Below, piece by piece: positions 1 through 10,061 of a stretch of 64,000 nt of DNA. Each line of letters opens with the position of its first letter. Within the stretch, counting starts at the first letter, position 1. The notes beneath the pieces are model-generated. The model did no database searches and was not told the DNA's origin. It saw nothing but the letters and a program-made list of their open reading frames with translations. A program made the position numbers and the translations under genes. This stretch comes from Massilia endophytica (GTDB lineage: Bacteria > Pseudomonadota > Gammaproteobacteria > Burkholderiales > Burkholderiaceae_D). The DNA is taken from positions 3,658,001 to 3,722,000 of the forward strand of contig NZ_CP088952.1 in NCBI RefSeq assembly GCF_021165955.1, given 5' to 3'.

Positions 1-38
1 CCGGCGGCCAGGGCGTTCAGAAAATCGCGGCGTTGCAT
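1..38 (-). CDS. DUF1501 family protein, N-terminal fragment
   Basis: Only the first 12 codons lie in the window; the gene runs off the left edge. They read MQRRDFLNALAA, a twin-arginine-type leader (RRDFL) as found at the start of DUF1501 proteins. A GAGGAGAAAACC ribosome site sits between the stop of the upstream DUF1800 gene and this ATG, so the two are one transcript. DUF1800-DUF1501 pairs are a common bacterial arrangement of unknown function. The family call rests on the leader and on the neighbour, not on domain sequence. Confidence 0.6.
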   Translation of the reverse strand, partial: MQRRDFLNALAA

Positions 39-48
39 GGTTTTCTCC

Positions 49-1449
<1,401 letters not shown>

Positions 1450-1553
1450 GGCGTGTTTCCTTGGCGTATGGTGAGCCTTATTTATACGCCAGCCGCGTCC
1501 GTCTGCCAAAGGCCAGTTTGTATCGCACTGTTACATGGAACTCAACATTAATG

Positions 1554-1583
1554 AAACAATCGATTTAGTTATATCAATTGTTT
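1554..1583. promoter_or_regulatory. Candidate TetR operator (imperfect palindrome)
   Basis: The arms aaacaatcgat (1554-1564) and atcaattgttt (1573-1583) are inverted repeats matching at 10 of 11 positions around an 8-base centre. The element lies 23 bases before the start codon of the tetR-type gene in an AT-rich patch of otherwise GC-rich DNA. TetR regulators usually bind such palindromes at their own promoter, so autoregulation of the whole efflux operon is the natural reading. Binding itself is inferred. Confidence 0.55.
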
Positions 1584-1606
1584 AAATTCTGTGATGTAAT
1601 AGTGAG

Positions 1607-2272
1607 ATGACAGAAAAACATTCCCCTAGAAAATCGCGATCCGATGGAGAACAATCGCGCGAGCGCCTGCTCATGGCGGCGATGCGCCTGTTCGCCGAAC
1701 AGGGATTCGCCCGCACTTCGACACGGGAAATTGCCCTGGCGGCAGGCGCCAACGTGGCCGCCATCAGCTACTACTTCGGCGACAAGGCAGGCATCTACCG
1801 TGCCGCCCTCACCGACCTCATTCCGCCACCCGAACAGAACATCGAACTGTTCGACCAGCCCCATTTCACCCTGCGCGAAATGCTGGAGGGCTTTTACACG
1901 CAGATGCTGGCGCCACTGGCCGAAGGCGAGCTCGCCGTGCTGTGCATGCGCATGTGGATGCGCGAGATGGTGGAGCCCACCGGCATGTGGACGCGCGAAA
2001 TCGAGGTGGGCATCAAGCCCGAACACATGGCGCTGGTGCGCGTGCTGGCCCGCTACCTCGGCGTTACGCCCGACGAAGAAACGCATCGCCTTGCCTACTC
2101 GGTTGCGGGCCTCGCCCTGCAGCTCATGCTGGTGAGGGACGTGATCGGTTCCATTACGCCGCAGCTGCTCAATGCGCCCGATGCCATTGCGCAGTGGACC
2201 ACGCGGCTGGCGGACTACGCGGAAGCAATGATCTTGGCCGAACAAAAAAAACTCAGAGAAGGGAAACTATGA
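1607..2272 (+). CDS. TetR/AcrR family transcriptional regulator (CerR-like C-terminus)
   Basis: A 221-residue repressor. Residues about 12-60 form the TetR helix-turn-helix: SRERLLMAAMRLFAEQGFA, then TSTREIALAAGANVAAISYYFGDKAGIYRAAL, where the YYFGDK recognition-helix end is diagnostic. The remainder resembles the DUF1956/CerR-type ligand domain. Its stop codon overlaps the start of the outer-membrane factor (ATGA), so regulator and pump are translated from one message. It probably represses its own operon through the palindrome upstream and is released by a pump substrate; the ligand is not deducible. Confidence 0.9.
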   Translation: MTEKHSPRKSRSDGEQSRERLLMAAMRLFAEQGFARTSTREIALAAGANVAAISYYFGDKAGIYRAALTDLIPPPEQNIELFDQPHFTLREMLEGFYTQMLAPLAEGELAVLCMRMWMREMVEPTGMWTREIEVGIKPEHMALVRVLARYLGVTPDEETHRLAYSVAGLALQLMLVRDVIGSITPQLLNAPDAIAQWTTRLADYAEAMILAEQKKLREGKL

Positions 2273-3666
2273 AAGCACTGAACATATGGCTGGCCGTTCC
2301 GGCGGCGCTCGCGCTCAGCGCCTGCGCCGTGCAGGGACCGGCCTCGAAGGTCGATGCGCAGGCCCCCGCGCAATGGCAGGCGCCCTTGCCGCACAAGGGC
2401 GAACTGCCGGAGCTGAGCGGCTGGTGGCAGCGCCAGGGCGACCCGCTGCTGGTGCAGCTGATCGAAGCGGCGCAGAACGTGAGCCCCACCATCGCCTCGG
2501 CGCGTTCCCGCATCGAAGATGCGCGCGCCCAGAGCGTGGCCAGCGGCGCGGCCCTGCTGCCCAACCTGAACGGCGTGCTCACCTCCACCCGCATGAGCCA
2601 GCAGCAGGCGAATGTGCCGTCGAACACCACCTCGCAGGCCCTGCTCCAGTCGTCGTGGGAGATCGACCTGTTCGGCCGCAACCGCGCGGCGCGCGATGCG
2701 GCGCAGGCGCGCCTGGAAGGAGCCCAGGCAGGCTGGCATGACGCCCGCGTGTCGGTGGCGGCGGAAACGGCGAACCAGTACTTCGGCCTGCGCGCCTGCG
2801 AACGCCTGTTGGACGTGGCGCGCCAGGATGCAGCTTCGCGTGCGGGCACTGCGCGCCTGACGGAGCTCATGGCGAAGGCCGGATTCCAGTCCCCCGCAAA
2901 CGCGGCCCTCGCGCGCGCCAGCGCGGCGGACGGCAACTCGCGCGCCGTGGCGCAGCAGGCCCTGTGCGACATCAACGTGAAGGCGCTGGTGGCGCTGACT
3001 GCATTGCCGGAGCCCGAGCTGCGCGCCAGGCTGGCAGCGGGCGCCGCATCGGCCGCGCTGTCTCCCGCGCAGGGCGTGACCGTTCCTGCCCTGCCTGCGG
3101 AAACGCTGGCGCAGCGGCCGGACGTGTTCAACGCCGAGCGCGAAGTGGCAGCCTCCAGCTTCGAAGTGGCTGGCGCACGCGCCGAACGCTTCCCGCGTCT
3201 CTCCATTACCGGTTCGGTTGGCCGCGGCCGTATTCACGCCGCTGGTGAAAACGTTACCGCCGATACCTGGACCCTGGGCCCCGTTCAAATGACACTGCCG
3301 CTGTTCGACGCGGGCCTGCGCCGCGCCGCCGTGGACGCCGCCAAGGTGCGCTACGAGACCGCCGTGAGCAACTACCGCGGCGCCGTGCGCCAGGCCGTGC
3401 GCGAGGTGGAGGAGGCGCTGGTCAACCTGGACAGCACGGACCAGCGCGCGGCGGACGCGCAAACCGCCCTGGAAGGTTATCGCGTGGCGTTCACGGCCAC
3501 GGAAGACCGCTACAAGAACGGCATGGCCAGCCTGCTGGAGCTGGAAGATGCACGCCGCACCCGCCTGGCGGCCGAGAACACCGTGGTGGCCCTGCAGCGC
3601 GAACGCAGCGCCGCGTGGATCTCCCTGTACCGCGCCGCTGGCGGCGGCTGGACCGCGGCCCAATAA
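2269..3666 (+). CDS. Efflux outer-membrane lipoprotein, NodT/OprM family
   Basis: 465 residues, starting at MKALNIWLAVPAALALSACA, a lipoprotein leader with its lipobox at LSAC. The mature part shows the TolC-like duplicated repeat: SWEIDLFGRNRAARDAAQAR in the first half and a matching VQMTLPLFDAGLRRAAVDAAKVR in the second, with alternating helices typical of the periplasmic alpha-barrel. It forms the outer-membrane duct of the tripartite pump encoded by the next two genes. The start overlaps the regulator's stop by four bases. A much longer upstream open frame exists but crosses the regulator and lacks a leader. Confidence 0.93.
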   Translation: MKALNIWLAVPAALALSACAVQGPASKVDAQAPAQWQAPLPHKGELPELSGWWQRQGDPLLVQLIEAAQNVSPTIASARSRIEDARAQSVASGAALLPNLNGVLTSTRMSQQQANVPSNTTSQALLQSSWEIDLFGRNRAARDAAQARLEGAQAGWHDARVSVAAETANQYFGLRACERLLDVARQDAASRAGTARLTELMAKAGFQSPANAALARASAADGNSRAVAQQALCDINVKALVALTALPEPELRARLAAGAASAALSPAQGVTVPALPAETLAQRPDVFNAEREVAASSFEVAGARAERFPRLSITGSVGRGRIHAAGENVTADTWTLGPVQMTLPLFDAGLRRAAVDAAKVRYETAVSNYRGAVRQAVREVEEALVNLDSTDQRAADAQTALEGYRVAFTATEDRYKNGMASLLELEDARRTRLAAENTVVALQRERSAAWISLYRAAGGGWTAAQ

Positions 3667-3675
3667 GACAAAAAC

Positions 3676-4848
3676 ATGATCGGATACTCCATGAACAAAC
3701 AGACTATGAAACCGATGGCCGCCCTCCTGCTGGCCGCTTTCGTGCTGCCCTGCGTGGGCATCGCGGTGTACAGCCCCGTTTCCAATGCCGCGGACAAGAA
3801 GGAAGAGGCCCAGAAGCCCGCCCTCACCGTCAGCGTCACCCGCCCTGAAAAGACCACCCTGCCGATCCGCCTGACCGCGAACGGCAACGTCGCCGCGTGG
3901 CAGGAGGCCAGCATCGGCAGCGAGTCGAACGGCCTGCGCCTCACCGAAGTGCGGGTGAACGTGGGCGACGTGGTGAAGAAGGGCCAGGTGCTGGCCGTGT
4001 TCTCGGCCGATACCGTGAACGCGGACGTGGCGCAGGCGCGAGCAGCGCTGCTGGAAGCGGAAGCCACTGCGGCCGAGGCCAAAGCCAATGCGGCCCGCGC
4101 CCGTACGCTGGAATCGAGCGGCGCACTGAGCGCACAGCAGATCAGCCAGTACCTGACCGCAGAGCAGACGGCCAACGCCCGCATCGCATCGGCGCGCGCC
4201 GCCCTGAACTCCCAGCAGCTGCGTCTGCGCTACACGCAGGTGGTGGCGCCGGACAGCGGCGTGATTTCCGCGCGCAGCGCCACCGTGGGCGCGGTGGTGG
4301 GCGCAGGCACGGAGCTGTTCCGCATGGTGCGCCAGGGACGGCTGGAGTGGCGCGCCGAGGTGACGGCGGCGGACCTGCGCAATATCCGCGTGGGCGGCGC
4401 GGCGCGCGTGAAGGCAGCCAACGGCAGCGAGCTGACGGGCAAGGTGCGCATGATCGCGCCGACCGTCGACCCGCAAACCCGCTCCGCCCTGGTCTATGTG
4501 GACCTGCCGACCGATACCGGCGCCAATGCGCCCTTCAAGGCAGGCATGTTTGCCACCGGCCAGTTCGAGCTGGGCGAGTCGGGCGCCTTCACCCTGCCGC
4601 AGCAGTCCGTCGCCGTGCGCGACGGCTTCAGCTACGTGTTCCGCCTGTCGCAGGATTCGCGCGTGCACCAGACGAAGATCCAGCCTGGCCGCCGCATCGG
4701 CGACCGCATCGAGGTCCTGAGCGGCATTGCCGCGGACACGGTCGTGGTGCAGAGCGGCGCAGGCTTCCTCAATGACGGCGACCTCGTTGCAGTAAGCAAT
4801 GCGCCGCGTGTCGCGCCCCCGGCAGGCGGCGCCCGCGCATCCAAATAA
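3676..4848 (+). CDS. RND efflux periplasmic adaptor subunit (membrane fusion protein)
   Basis: 390 residues with one N-terminal membrane or leader segment (about 15-35), then the adaptor order: a beta-barrel/lipoyl half (LTANGNVAAWQEASIGSE, VGDVVKKGQVLAVFSA), a coiled hairpin of Ala/Glu-rich helices (about 105-175), the second lipoyl half (RYTQVVAPDSGVISARSATV) and a beta-barrel domain with IAPTVDPQTRSALVYVDLP. It bridges the inner-membrane permease and the outer-membrane factor. Translation may instead begin at the Met at 3691; neither start has a strong ribosome site. The gene sits nine bases after the outer-membrane factor and nine before the permease. Confidence 0.93.
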   Translation: MIGYSMNKQTMKPMAALLLAAFVLPCVGIAVYSPVSNAADKKEEAQKPALTVSVTRPEKTTLPIRLTANGNVAAWQEASIGSESNGLRLTEVRVNVGDVVKKGQVLAVFSADTVNADVAQARAALLEAEATAAEAKANAARARTLESSGALSAQQISQYLTAEQTANARIASARAALNSQQLRLRYTQVVAPDSGVISARSATVGAVVGAGTELFRMVRQGRLEWRAEVTAADLRNIRVGGAARVKAANGSELTGKVRMIAPTVDPQTRSALVYVDLPTDTGANAPFKAGMFATGQFELGESGAFTLPQQSVAVRDGFSYVFRLSQDSRVHQTKIQPGRRIGDRIEVLSGIAADTVVVQSGAGFLNDGDLVAVSNAPRVAPPAGGARASK

Positions 4849-4857
4849 GGAGGCTCC

Positions 4858-7800
4858 GTGAATTTCTCAGCCCTCTCCATCAGGAATCCCATCCCGGCGA
4901 TCATGCTGTTCGTGCTGCTCACGCTCGCGGGTCTGCTGGCCTACAAGGCCAACCCGGTGCAGGATTTCCCCGATATCGAACTGCCCATCGTGAACGTGAC
5001 GGCCTCGCTGCCGGGCGCCGCGCCCGCGCAGCTTGAAACCGAAGTGGCGCGCAAGATCGAAGACTCGGTCGCCACGCTGCAAGGCATCAAGAACATCTAC
5101 ACCAAGGTGCTGGACGGCACTGCGACCATCACTGTCGAATTCATCCTGGAGAAGAATATCTCCGACGCGGTGAACGACGTACGCGACGCCGTGTCGCGCG
5201 TGAAGGCGGACATGCCCGCCGAGCTGCGCGACCCCGTGGTGAGCAAGGTCTCCACCGCTGGCCGCGTGGTGCTGACCTTCGTCACCACGTCGAAGGCCAA
5301 CAGCGGTACGCAGATGGACGACGCGGACCTGAGCTGGTTCGTGGACAACAGCGTTGCCAAGCGCCTGCTGGCGGTGCCCGGCGTGGGCGCCGTCAACCGA
5401 ACCGGAGGCGTGACCCGCGAGATCCGCGTGGAGCTCGACGACGCCCGCATGGCGGCGCTGCGCGTTTCCGCGCTGGACGTATCGCGCCAGCTGCGCCAGG
5501 TGCAGAAGGAAGCGCCCGGCGGCCGCGGCGACGTGAGCGGCGCCGAGCAGTCCGTGCGCACCATCGCCACCGTGCAGAGCGCGCAGGCCCTGGCGGCCAT
5601 GGATATTCCGCTGGGCGACGGCCGCCATGTGCGCCTGGACCAGGTGGCCACCGTGACCGACACGATCGCCGAGCCGCGCTCCGTGACCACGCAGGACGGC
5701 AAGCCCGTGATCGGCTTCGAGGTGTTCCGTACCAAGGGCGCCAGCGAGACCGACGTGGCCAACGGCGTGCGCGCTGCAGTGGAAGAGCTGCGCGCAGCGA
5801 ATCCCAACATCGAGATCCGCCAGTCCATCGACAATGCGCAGCCGGTGGACGAGAACTTCGTGGGCTCCATGGAGCTGCTGTACGAAGGCGCCATCCTCGC
5901 CGTGCTCGTGGTATGGTGGTTCCTGCGCGACTGGCGTGCCACCCTGGTGGCCGCTGCCGCCCTGCCGCTCTCCGTGCTGCCCGCCTTCCTCGGCATCTAC
6001 TGGTTCGGCTACACGCTGAACACCGTGACCCTGCTCTCGCTGGCACTGGTGGTGGGCGTGCTGGTGGACGACGCCATCGTGGAGATCGAGAACATCGAAC
6101 GCCACCTCCGCATGGGCAAGACGCCGATGCAGGCTGCGCTCGAAGCGGCGGACGAAATCGGCATGGCCGTGATCGCAACCACCTTCGCGCTGGTGGCCGT
6201 GTTCCTGCCGACCGCCTTCATGGGCGGCATTCCCGGCAAGTTCTTCAAGCAGTTCGGCTGGACCGCCGTGCTGGCGGTTCTCGCCTCCCTGGTGGTGGCG
6301 CGCCTGCTGACGCCGATGATGGCCGCCTACCTGCTGAAGCCCGCCAAGCACCGCGAGGAGAAGGACGGCTGGATCATGCAGCGCTACATGCGCACCATGA
6401 AGTGGTGCCTGACGCACCGCCTGTTCACCGCCATCGCATCGGCCGTGTTCTTCTTCAGCTCCATCATGCTCGTGGGCTTGCTGCCCACGGGCTTCGTGCC
6501 CCCGGCGGACCGCAACCAGACCCAGATCACCCTGGAGCTGCCGCCCGGCTCCACCCTGGCCGAAACGAAGGCCGTGGCGGAACAGGCGCGCGTGCTGGCG
6601 ATGCAGGTGCCCTCGATTACCGGCATCTACAGCTCCATCGGCGGCGGTTCGGCAGGCGATGCATTCGCTCCCGGCGCCGCTGCGGAGGCGCGCCGCGCCG
6701 TGATGACCATCACCACCAAGCACCGCAACGACCGCAAGGAATCCATGGCGCAGATCGACGACGCCCTGCGCGAGAAGATGCGCGCCATCCCTGGCGCCCG
6801 CTTCACCGTGGGTCCGCCGGATACGGGTGTGAAGATGCAGCTGGTGCTGCGTTCGGAAGACCCTGTGGCGCTGACTGCCGCCGCGCAGCAGGTCGAGCGC
6901 GAACTGCGCACGCTGAAGGGCATCGGCAACGTGACCTCCAGCGCTTCGCTGGTGCGCCCCGAGATCATCGTGCGTCCCGACTTTGCGCGCGCCGCCGACC
7001 TGGGCGTGACCGCCAACGCCATCGGCGAAACCGTGCGCGTGGCGACGGCGGGCGACTACGACTTCGACCTCACGAAGATGAACCTGCCCGAGCGCCAGGT
7101 GCCGATCCGCGTGAAGCTGCCGGACGCCGTGCGCGCCGACCTGGACGCCATCGGCCGCCTCACCGTGCCGGGCCGGAACGGTCCCGTGCTGCTCTCGACC
7201 GTCGCCGCCATTACGATGGAAAGCGGCCCGGCCCAGATCGACCGCCTGAACCGCAGCCGCAACGTGACGCTGGACGTGGAACTGGGCAGCCGCTCCCTGG
7301 GTGAGCTGAACGAGGAGGCGCGCGCACTGCCTTCGATGAAGAACCTGCCGCCTTCCGTGAAGCAGGCGGAGCTCGGCGACGCGCAGGAGATGGCCGCGCT
7401 GTTCGCCAGCTTCGGCATCGCCATGCTGATCGGCGTGCTGTGCATCTACGGCGTGCTGGTGCTGCTGTTCAAGGACTTCATGCAGCCGGTGACGATTCTC
7501 GCGGCGCTGCCGCTGTCCATCGGCGGCGCCTTCGTGGCGCTGCTGATCACGGGCCGCGCGCTGTCCATGCCGTCGATGATCGGCCTGATCATGCTGATGG
7601 GGATTGTGACGAAGAACTCGATCCTGCTGGTGGACTACGCGATTCTCGCGCGCCAGTCGGGCATGAGCCGCTTCGATGCGCTGGTGGACGCGTGCCACAA
7701 GCGTAGCCGTCCGATCCTGATGACGACGATTGCAATGGGCGCGGGCATGATGCCGCTGGCCCTGGGCTTCGGCGCCGACCCGAGCTTCCGTTCGCCGATG

Positions 7801-7965
7801 GCGATCACGGTGATCGGCGGCCTGATTACCTCCACCTTGCTCAGCCTTCTGGTGGTGCCCGCCGTCTTCACCTACATCGACGACCTGGAGCACCTGATGC
7901 GCCGCGTGGCCCACAAGCTGCGCCGCCACAAGGAAATCCCGGCAGCTGAAGCCGTAGTGCAGTAA
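4858..7965 (+). CDS. RND multidrug efflux permease (AcrB/MdtB type)
   Basis: 1035 residues, the normal AcrB-family length, starting at GTG behind a full AAGGAGG ribosome site (4847-4853). The usual plan of 12 membrane helices and two large periplasmic loops is visible. The proton-relay acidic pair is present in GVLVDDAIVEIENIERH (TM4) and the relay Lys in TKNSILLVDYA (TM10). The N-terminal FSALSIRNPIPAIMLF and ANPVQDFPDIELPIV stretches match the HAE-1 group. It is the last gene of the four-gene pump operon, and a large palindrome follows its stop. The substrate is unknown. Confidence 0.95.
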   Translation: MNFSALSIRNPIPAIMLFVLLTLAGLLAYKANPVQDFPDIELPIVNVTASLPGAAPAQLETEVARKIEDSVATLQGIKNIYTKVLDGTATITVEFILEKNISDAVNDVRDAVSRVKADMPAELRDPVVSKVSTAGRVVLTFVTTSKANSGTQMDDADLSWFVDNSVAKRLLAVPGVGAVNRTGGVTREIRVELDDARMAALRVSALDVSRQLRQVQKEAPGGRGDVSGAEQSVRTIATVQSAQALAAMDIPLGDGRHVRLDQVATVTDTIAEPRSVTTQDGKPVIGFEVFRTKGASETDVANGVRAAVEELRAANPNIEIRQSIDNAQPVDENFVGSMELLYEGAILAVLVVWWFLRDWRATLVAAAALPLSVLPAFLGIYWFGYTLNTVTLLSLALVVGVLVDDAIVEIENIERHLRMGKTPMQAALEAADEIGMAVIATTFALVAVFLPTAFMGGIPGKFFKQFGWTAVLAVLASLVVARLLTPMMAAYLLKPAKHREEKDGWIMQRYMRTMKWCLTHRLFTAIASAVFFFSSIMLVGLLPTGFVPPADRNQTQITLELPPGSTLAETKAVAEQARVLAMQVPSITGIYSSIGGGSAGDAFAPGAAAEARRAVMTITTKHRNDRKESMAQIDDALREKMRAIPGARFTVGPPDTGVKMQLVLRSEDPVALTAAAQQVERELRTLKGIGNVTSSASLVRPEIIVRPDFARAADLGVTANAIGETVRVATAGDYDFDLTKMNLPERQVPIRVKLPDAVRADLDAIGRLTVPGRNGPVLLSTVAAITMESGPAQIDRLNRSRNVTLDVELGSRSLGELNEEARALPSMKNLPPSVKQAELGDAQEMAALFASFGIAMLIGVLCIYGVLVLLFKDFMQPVTILAALPLSIGGAFVALLITGRALSMPSMIGLIMLMGIVTKNSILLVDYAILARQSGMSRFDALVDACHKRSRPILMTTIAMGAGMMPLALGFGADPSFRSPMAITVIGGLITSTLLSLLVVPAVFTYIDDLEHLMRRVAHKLRRHKEIPAAEAVVQ

Positions 7966-7972
7966 CGGCAGA

Positions 7973-8019
7973 GGGGACAGACCCTGCTTTCGGCTAAGCC
8001 GAAACCAGGGTCTGTCCCC
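7973..8019. repeat. 47-base palindrome, REP-like or terminator
   Basis: The arms ggggacagaccctg (7973-7986) and cagggtctgtcccc (8006-8019) are perfect inverted repeats. An inner stem tttcggc/gccgaaa with a taa loop lies inside them, so the whole 47 bases fold into one hairpin with a single C-C mismatch. It sits just after the RND permease stop and before a convergent gene, so it may end both transcripts, though neither strand has a T-run. The structure resembles dispersed REP-type palindromes; dispersal in this genome cannot be judged from one copy. Confidence 0.7.
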
Positions 8020-8064
8020 GATACCTCAGTCCGCCACCGAACACAGTCGGCAGCGTCCAGGCAA

Positions 8065-8490
8065 TCAATGCTTCCGCGACCCCAGCAGCTTCGACACGGC
8101 AAATCCCGCCGCCATTGCCACCAGTACCGACACCCCCGGGCTCTTGCGCACATAGCTGGCGCCGGTTTCCGCGAAGCGCTTGTAAGCCACGCTCAGTTCT
8201 CCCGCCTTCTCGCTCAGCTTGCCGGACATATTGTTCATGCCATCGCTCAGGCGGTCCACGCCCTCGTGCGCCTTGTTGACGATGCGGTCGGTGGCTTCCG
8301 GCACTTTCTCGGCCAGCTTGTCCGCCGTGTCGCGGGCGCTGGTGGCGGCGCGCTCGAGCGCCGACGCGCTCTTCTCGGCAGCCTTGTCGATACTGCTGTG
8401 CAGGTCGTTGCGGGTGGTGTTGCCGATCGGCGTTACGGTGCCGCTAGCGGTCCCGCTTGCATTCGCATTCTGGTCCTTGCTGTTGTCCAT
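8065..8490 (-). CDS. DUF883-like (YqjD/ElaB-type) membrane-anchored protein
   Basis: 141 residues. A polar, amphipathic-helical body (about 30-110) rich in Ala, Glu, Lys and Asp is followed by a C-terminal hydrophobic anchor VSVLVAMAAGFAVSKLLGS and a short RKH tail. The order of long helix, Arg-Lys-Ser-Pro and single C-terminal TM is that of DUF883 proteins such as YqjD and ElaB, which tie ribosomes to the inner membrane in stationary phase in E. coli. The Asn/Ser/Thr-rich N-terminus (1-28) is low complexity. The gene converges on the RND operon and stands alone. Confidence 0.7.
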   Translation of the reverse strand: MDNSKDQNANASGTASGTVTPIGNTTRNDLHSSIDKAAEKSASALERAATSARDTADKLAEKVPEATDRIVNKAHEGVDRLSDGMNNMSGKLSEKAGELSVAYKRFAETGASYVRKSPGVSVLVAMAAGFAVSKLLGSRKH

Positions 8491-8683
8491 GATGTGATTC
8501 CTCGTTCGTTAGTGGTTGCGGTCTTGCACGGACAACAATAGGCCGATCGTTGCGGCTTCACCGTGCGTCATCTAACAAAGGTCGAGCGGGGTGCTCAGCA
8601 GCGGGCAAATGCGCCGATTGTGTGAGCCGGAACACGGACGCGGCGCCGCGCCGCGTGCACCCTGCTGCAAAAGGAGGTATGCC

Positions 8684-8866
8684 ATGAACCGACCGCCTCT
8701 CATCAAGGACACGGTAGAGCTCGAGATCGACGAGGGCCGCGCTGCCGGCGCCGAACCGGGCGCGGTATCCGGCCTCGAAGGCCTTCAGCCATCCGAGGCC
8801 GTCCCGCCCGACCCGCAAACGCTGCCAAGCCAGCAGATCCCTCCCCTGCCTCCCGGAAAGACTTAG
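8684..8866 (+). CDS. Hypothetical 60-residue acidic, proline-rich protein
   Basis: A short gene too small for most gene callers, but preceded by a complete AAGGAGGT ribosome site (8671-8678) at ideal spacing. The product starts MNRPPLIKDTVELEID, is acidic in its first half and ends in a Pro/Gln-rich tail (PPDPQTLPSQQIPPLPPGKT). There is no leader, membrane segment or recognised domain, and it is probably disordered. It lies between the divergent DUF883-like gene and the amino acid binding-protein gene. The function is unknown. Confidence 0.6.
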   Translation: MNRPPLIKDTVELEIDEGRAAGAEPGAVSGLEGLQPSEAVPPDPQTLPSQQIPPLPPGKT

Positions 8867-8929
8867 CTTGCGGTCCCGGCAGTATTGTGGATAATTCACG
8901 GATTCTCATAACAAACGACAGGAGATCCG

Positions 8930-10054
8930 ATGAATGTGAAGCATTCCCTGGGCGCGCTCGCGCTGGCAGGCCTGGCTGCAGGCGCCATGGCGCAGGAAGC
9001 AGTGGTGAAGGTGGGTCACAGCGGTCCCCTGTCGGGCGCCCAGGCCTTCTCCGGCAAGGACAACGAGAACGGCGCGCGCCTCGCCATCGAGGAGCTCAAC
9101 GCCAAGCCGATCACCGTCGGCGGCAAGAAAGTGAAATTCGAACTGGTGTCCGAGGACGACCAGGGCGATCCGAAAGCCGGAGTCTCGGTCGCGCAGAAGT
9201 TCTCGGACAGCGGTATCAAGTACGTGGTCGGCCCCTACAACTCGGGCGTGGCCATTCCCGCATCGCGCGTCTATAACGACGCGGGCATCGTGGTGGCCTC
9301 GGTAGCCTCCAACCCCAAGCTCACGCAGCAAGGCTACAAAAACCTGTACCGCGTGAATGCCAGCGATACCCAGCTCGGCTCCAAGATGGCGCTCTACGCG
9401 GCCCAGGAACTGAAACTGAAAACGGTCGCCGTGATCGACGACCGCACCGCCTTCGGCCAGGGCCTGGCCGAGGAATTCAAGAAGCAGGCGCGCGCCTCCG
9501 GCATGACGGTGGCAGCCCACGAGTACACCACCGACAAGGCCGTGGACTTCACCGCCATCCTCACCAAGCTGAAAGCGAAGAAAGTGGAAGCCATCTTCTT
9601 CGGCGGCTATGCACCGCAGGCCGGGCCGATGGCGCGCCAGATCAGGCAGCTGGGCATCAACGCCAGGCTGCTGGGCGGAGACACGATCTGCACCGCCGAA
9701 CTGGGCAAGCTGGGTGGCGACGCGGTGGGCAGCAATGTCCTGTGCTCGCAGGGCGGCGCCCTGCTGGACAAGGCGGCGCAGGGCCCGGCCTTCAAGGCCA
9801 AGTTCAAAAAGCGCTTCAACGCCGAGCCGGACGTGTACGCCGCTTCCTACTACGACGCGATGCAGATGTACGCCGCCGCCATGCAGAAGGCGAACTCGCT
9901 CGATCCCGCCAAGGTGGGGGCCGCCATTTCAGCGGGCAGCTACAGCGGCGTGGCGGGCACCTACGCCTTCGACGCCAAAGGCGACATGAAATCGTCGCCG
10001 GTGACCATCTTCACCTTCAAGAACGGCCAGCCGGCGGCATTGACCAGCTATTGA
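8930..10054 (+). CDS. Branched-chain amino acid ABC transporter substrate-binding protein
   Basis: 374 residues with a clear Sec leader (cleavage after AGAMAQ), then a type I periplasmic binding fold of the LivJ/LivK group: VKVGHSGPLSGAQAFSGKDNENGARLAIEELNA, the YVVGPYNSGVAIPASRVYND strand-helix and a DRTAFGQGLAEEFKK segment. It would capture Leu/Ile/Val or a related ligand for an ABC permease. No permease or ATPase gene lies beside it, so it is an orphan binding protein served from elsewhere. The ribosome site is AGGAG just before the ATG. It converges with the DUF4242 gene, seven bases apart. Confidence 0.92.
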   Translation: MNVKHSLGALALAGLAAGAMAQEAVVKVGHSGPLSGAQAFSGKDNENGARLAIEELNAKPITVGGKKVKFELVSEDDQGDPKAGVSVAQKFSDSGIKYVVGPYNSGVAIPASRVYNDAGIVVASVASNPKLTQQGYKNLYRVNASDTQLGSKMALYAAQELKLKTVAVIDDRTAFGQGLAEEFKKQARASGMTVAAHEYTTDKAVDFTAILTKLKAKKVEAIFFGGYAPQAGPMARQIRQLGINARLLGGDTICTAELGKLGGDAVGSNVLCSQGGALLDKAAQGPAFKAKFKKRFNAEPDVYAASYYDAMQMYAAAMQKANSLDPAKVGAAISAGSYSGVAGTYAFDAKGDMKSSPVTIFTFKNGQPAALTSY

Positions 10055-10061
10055 TTCCGCT

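Noticed and set aside
4867..7929. A 1020-codon open frame antisense to the RND permease, rich in His, Arg and Gln
   Set aside because: It mirrors the permease exactly and has the composition expected from reading high-GC codons backwards. No domain or ribosome site is present. The same applies to the long antisense frames at 2215-4668, 44108-45580 and 52889-56758.
8930..10054. Complete branched-chain amino acid ABC transporter operon
   Set aside because: Only the binding protein is here; neighbouring genes encode unrelated proteins.
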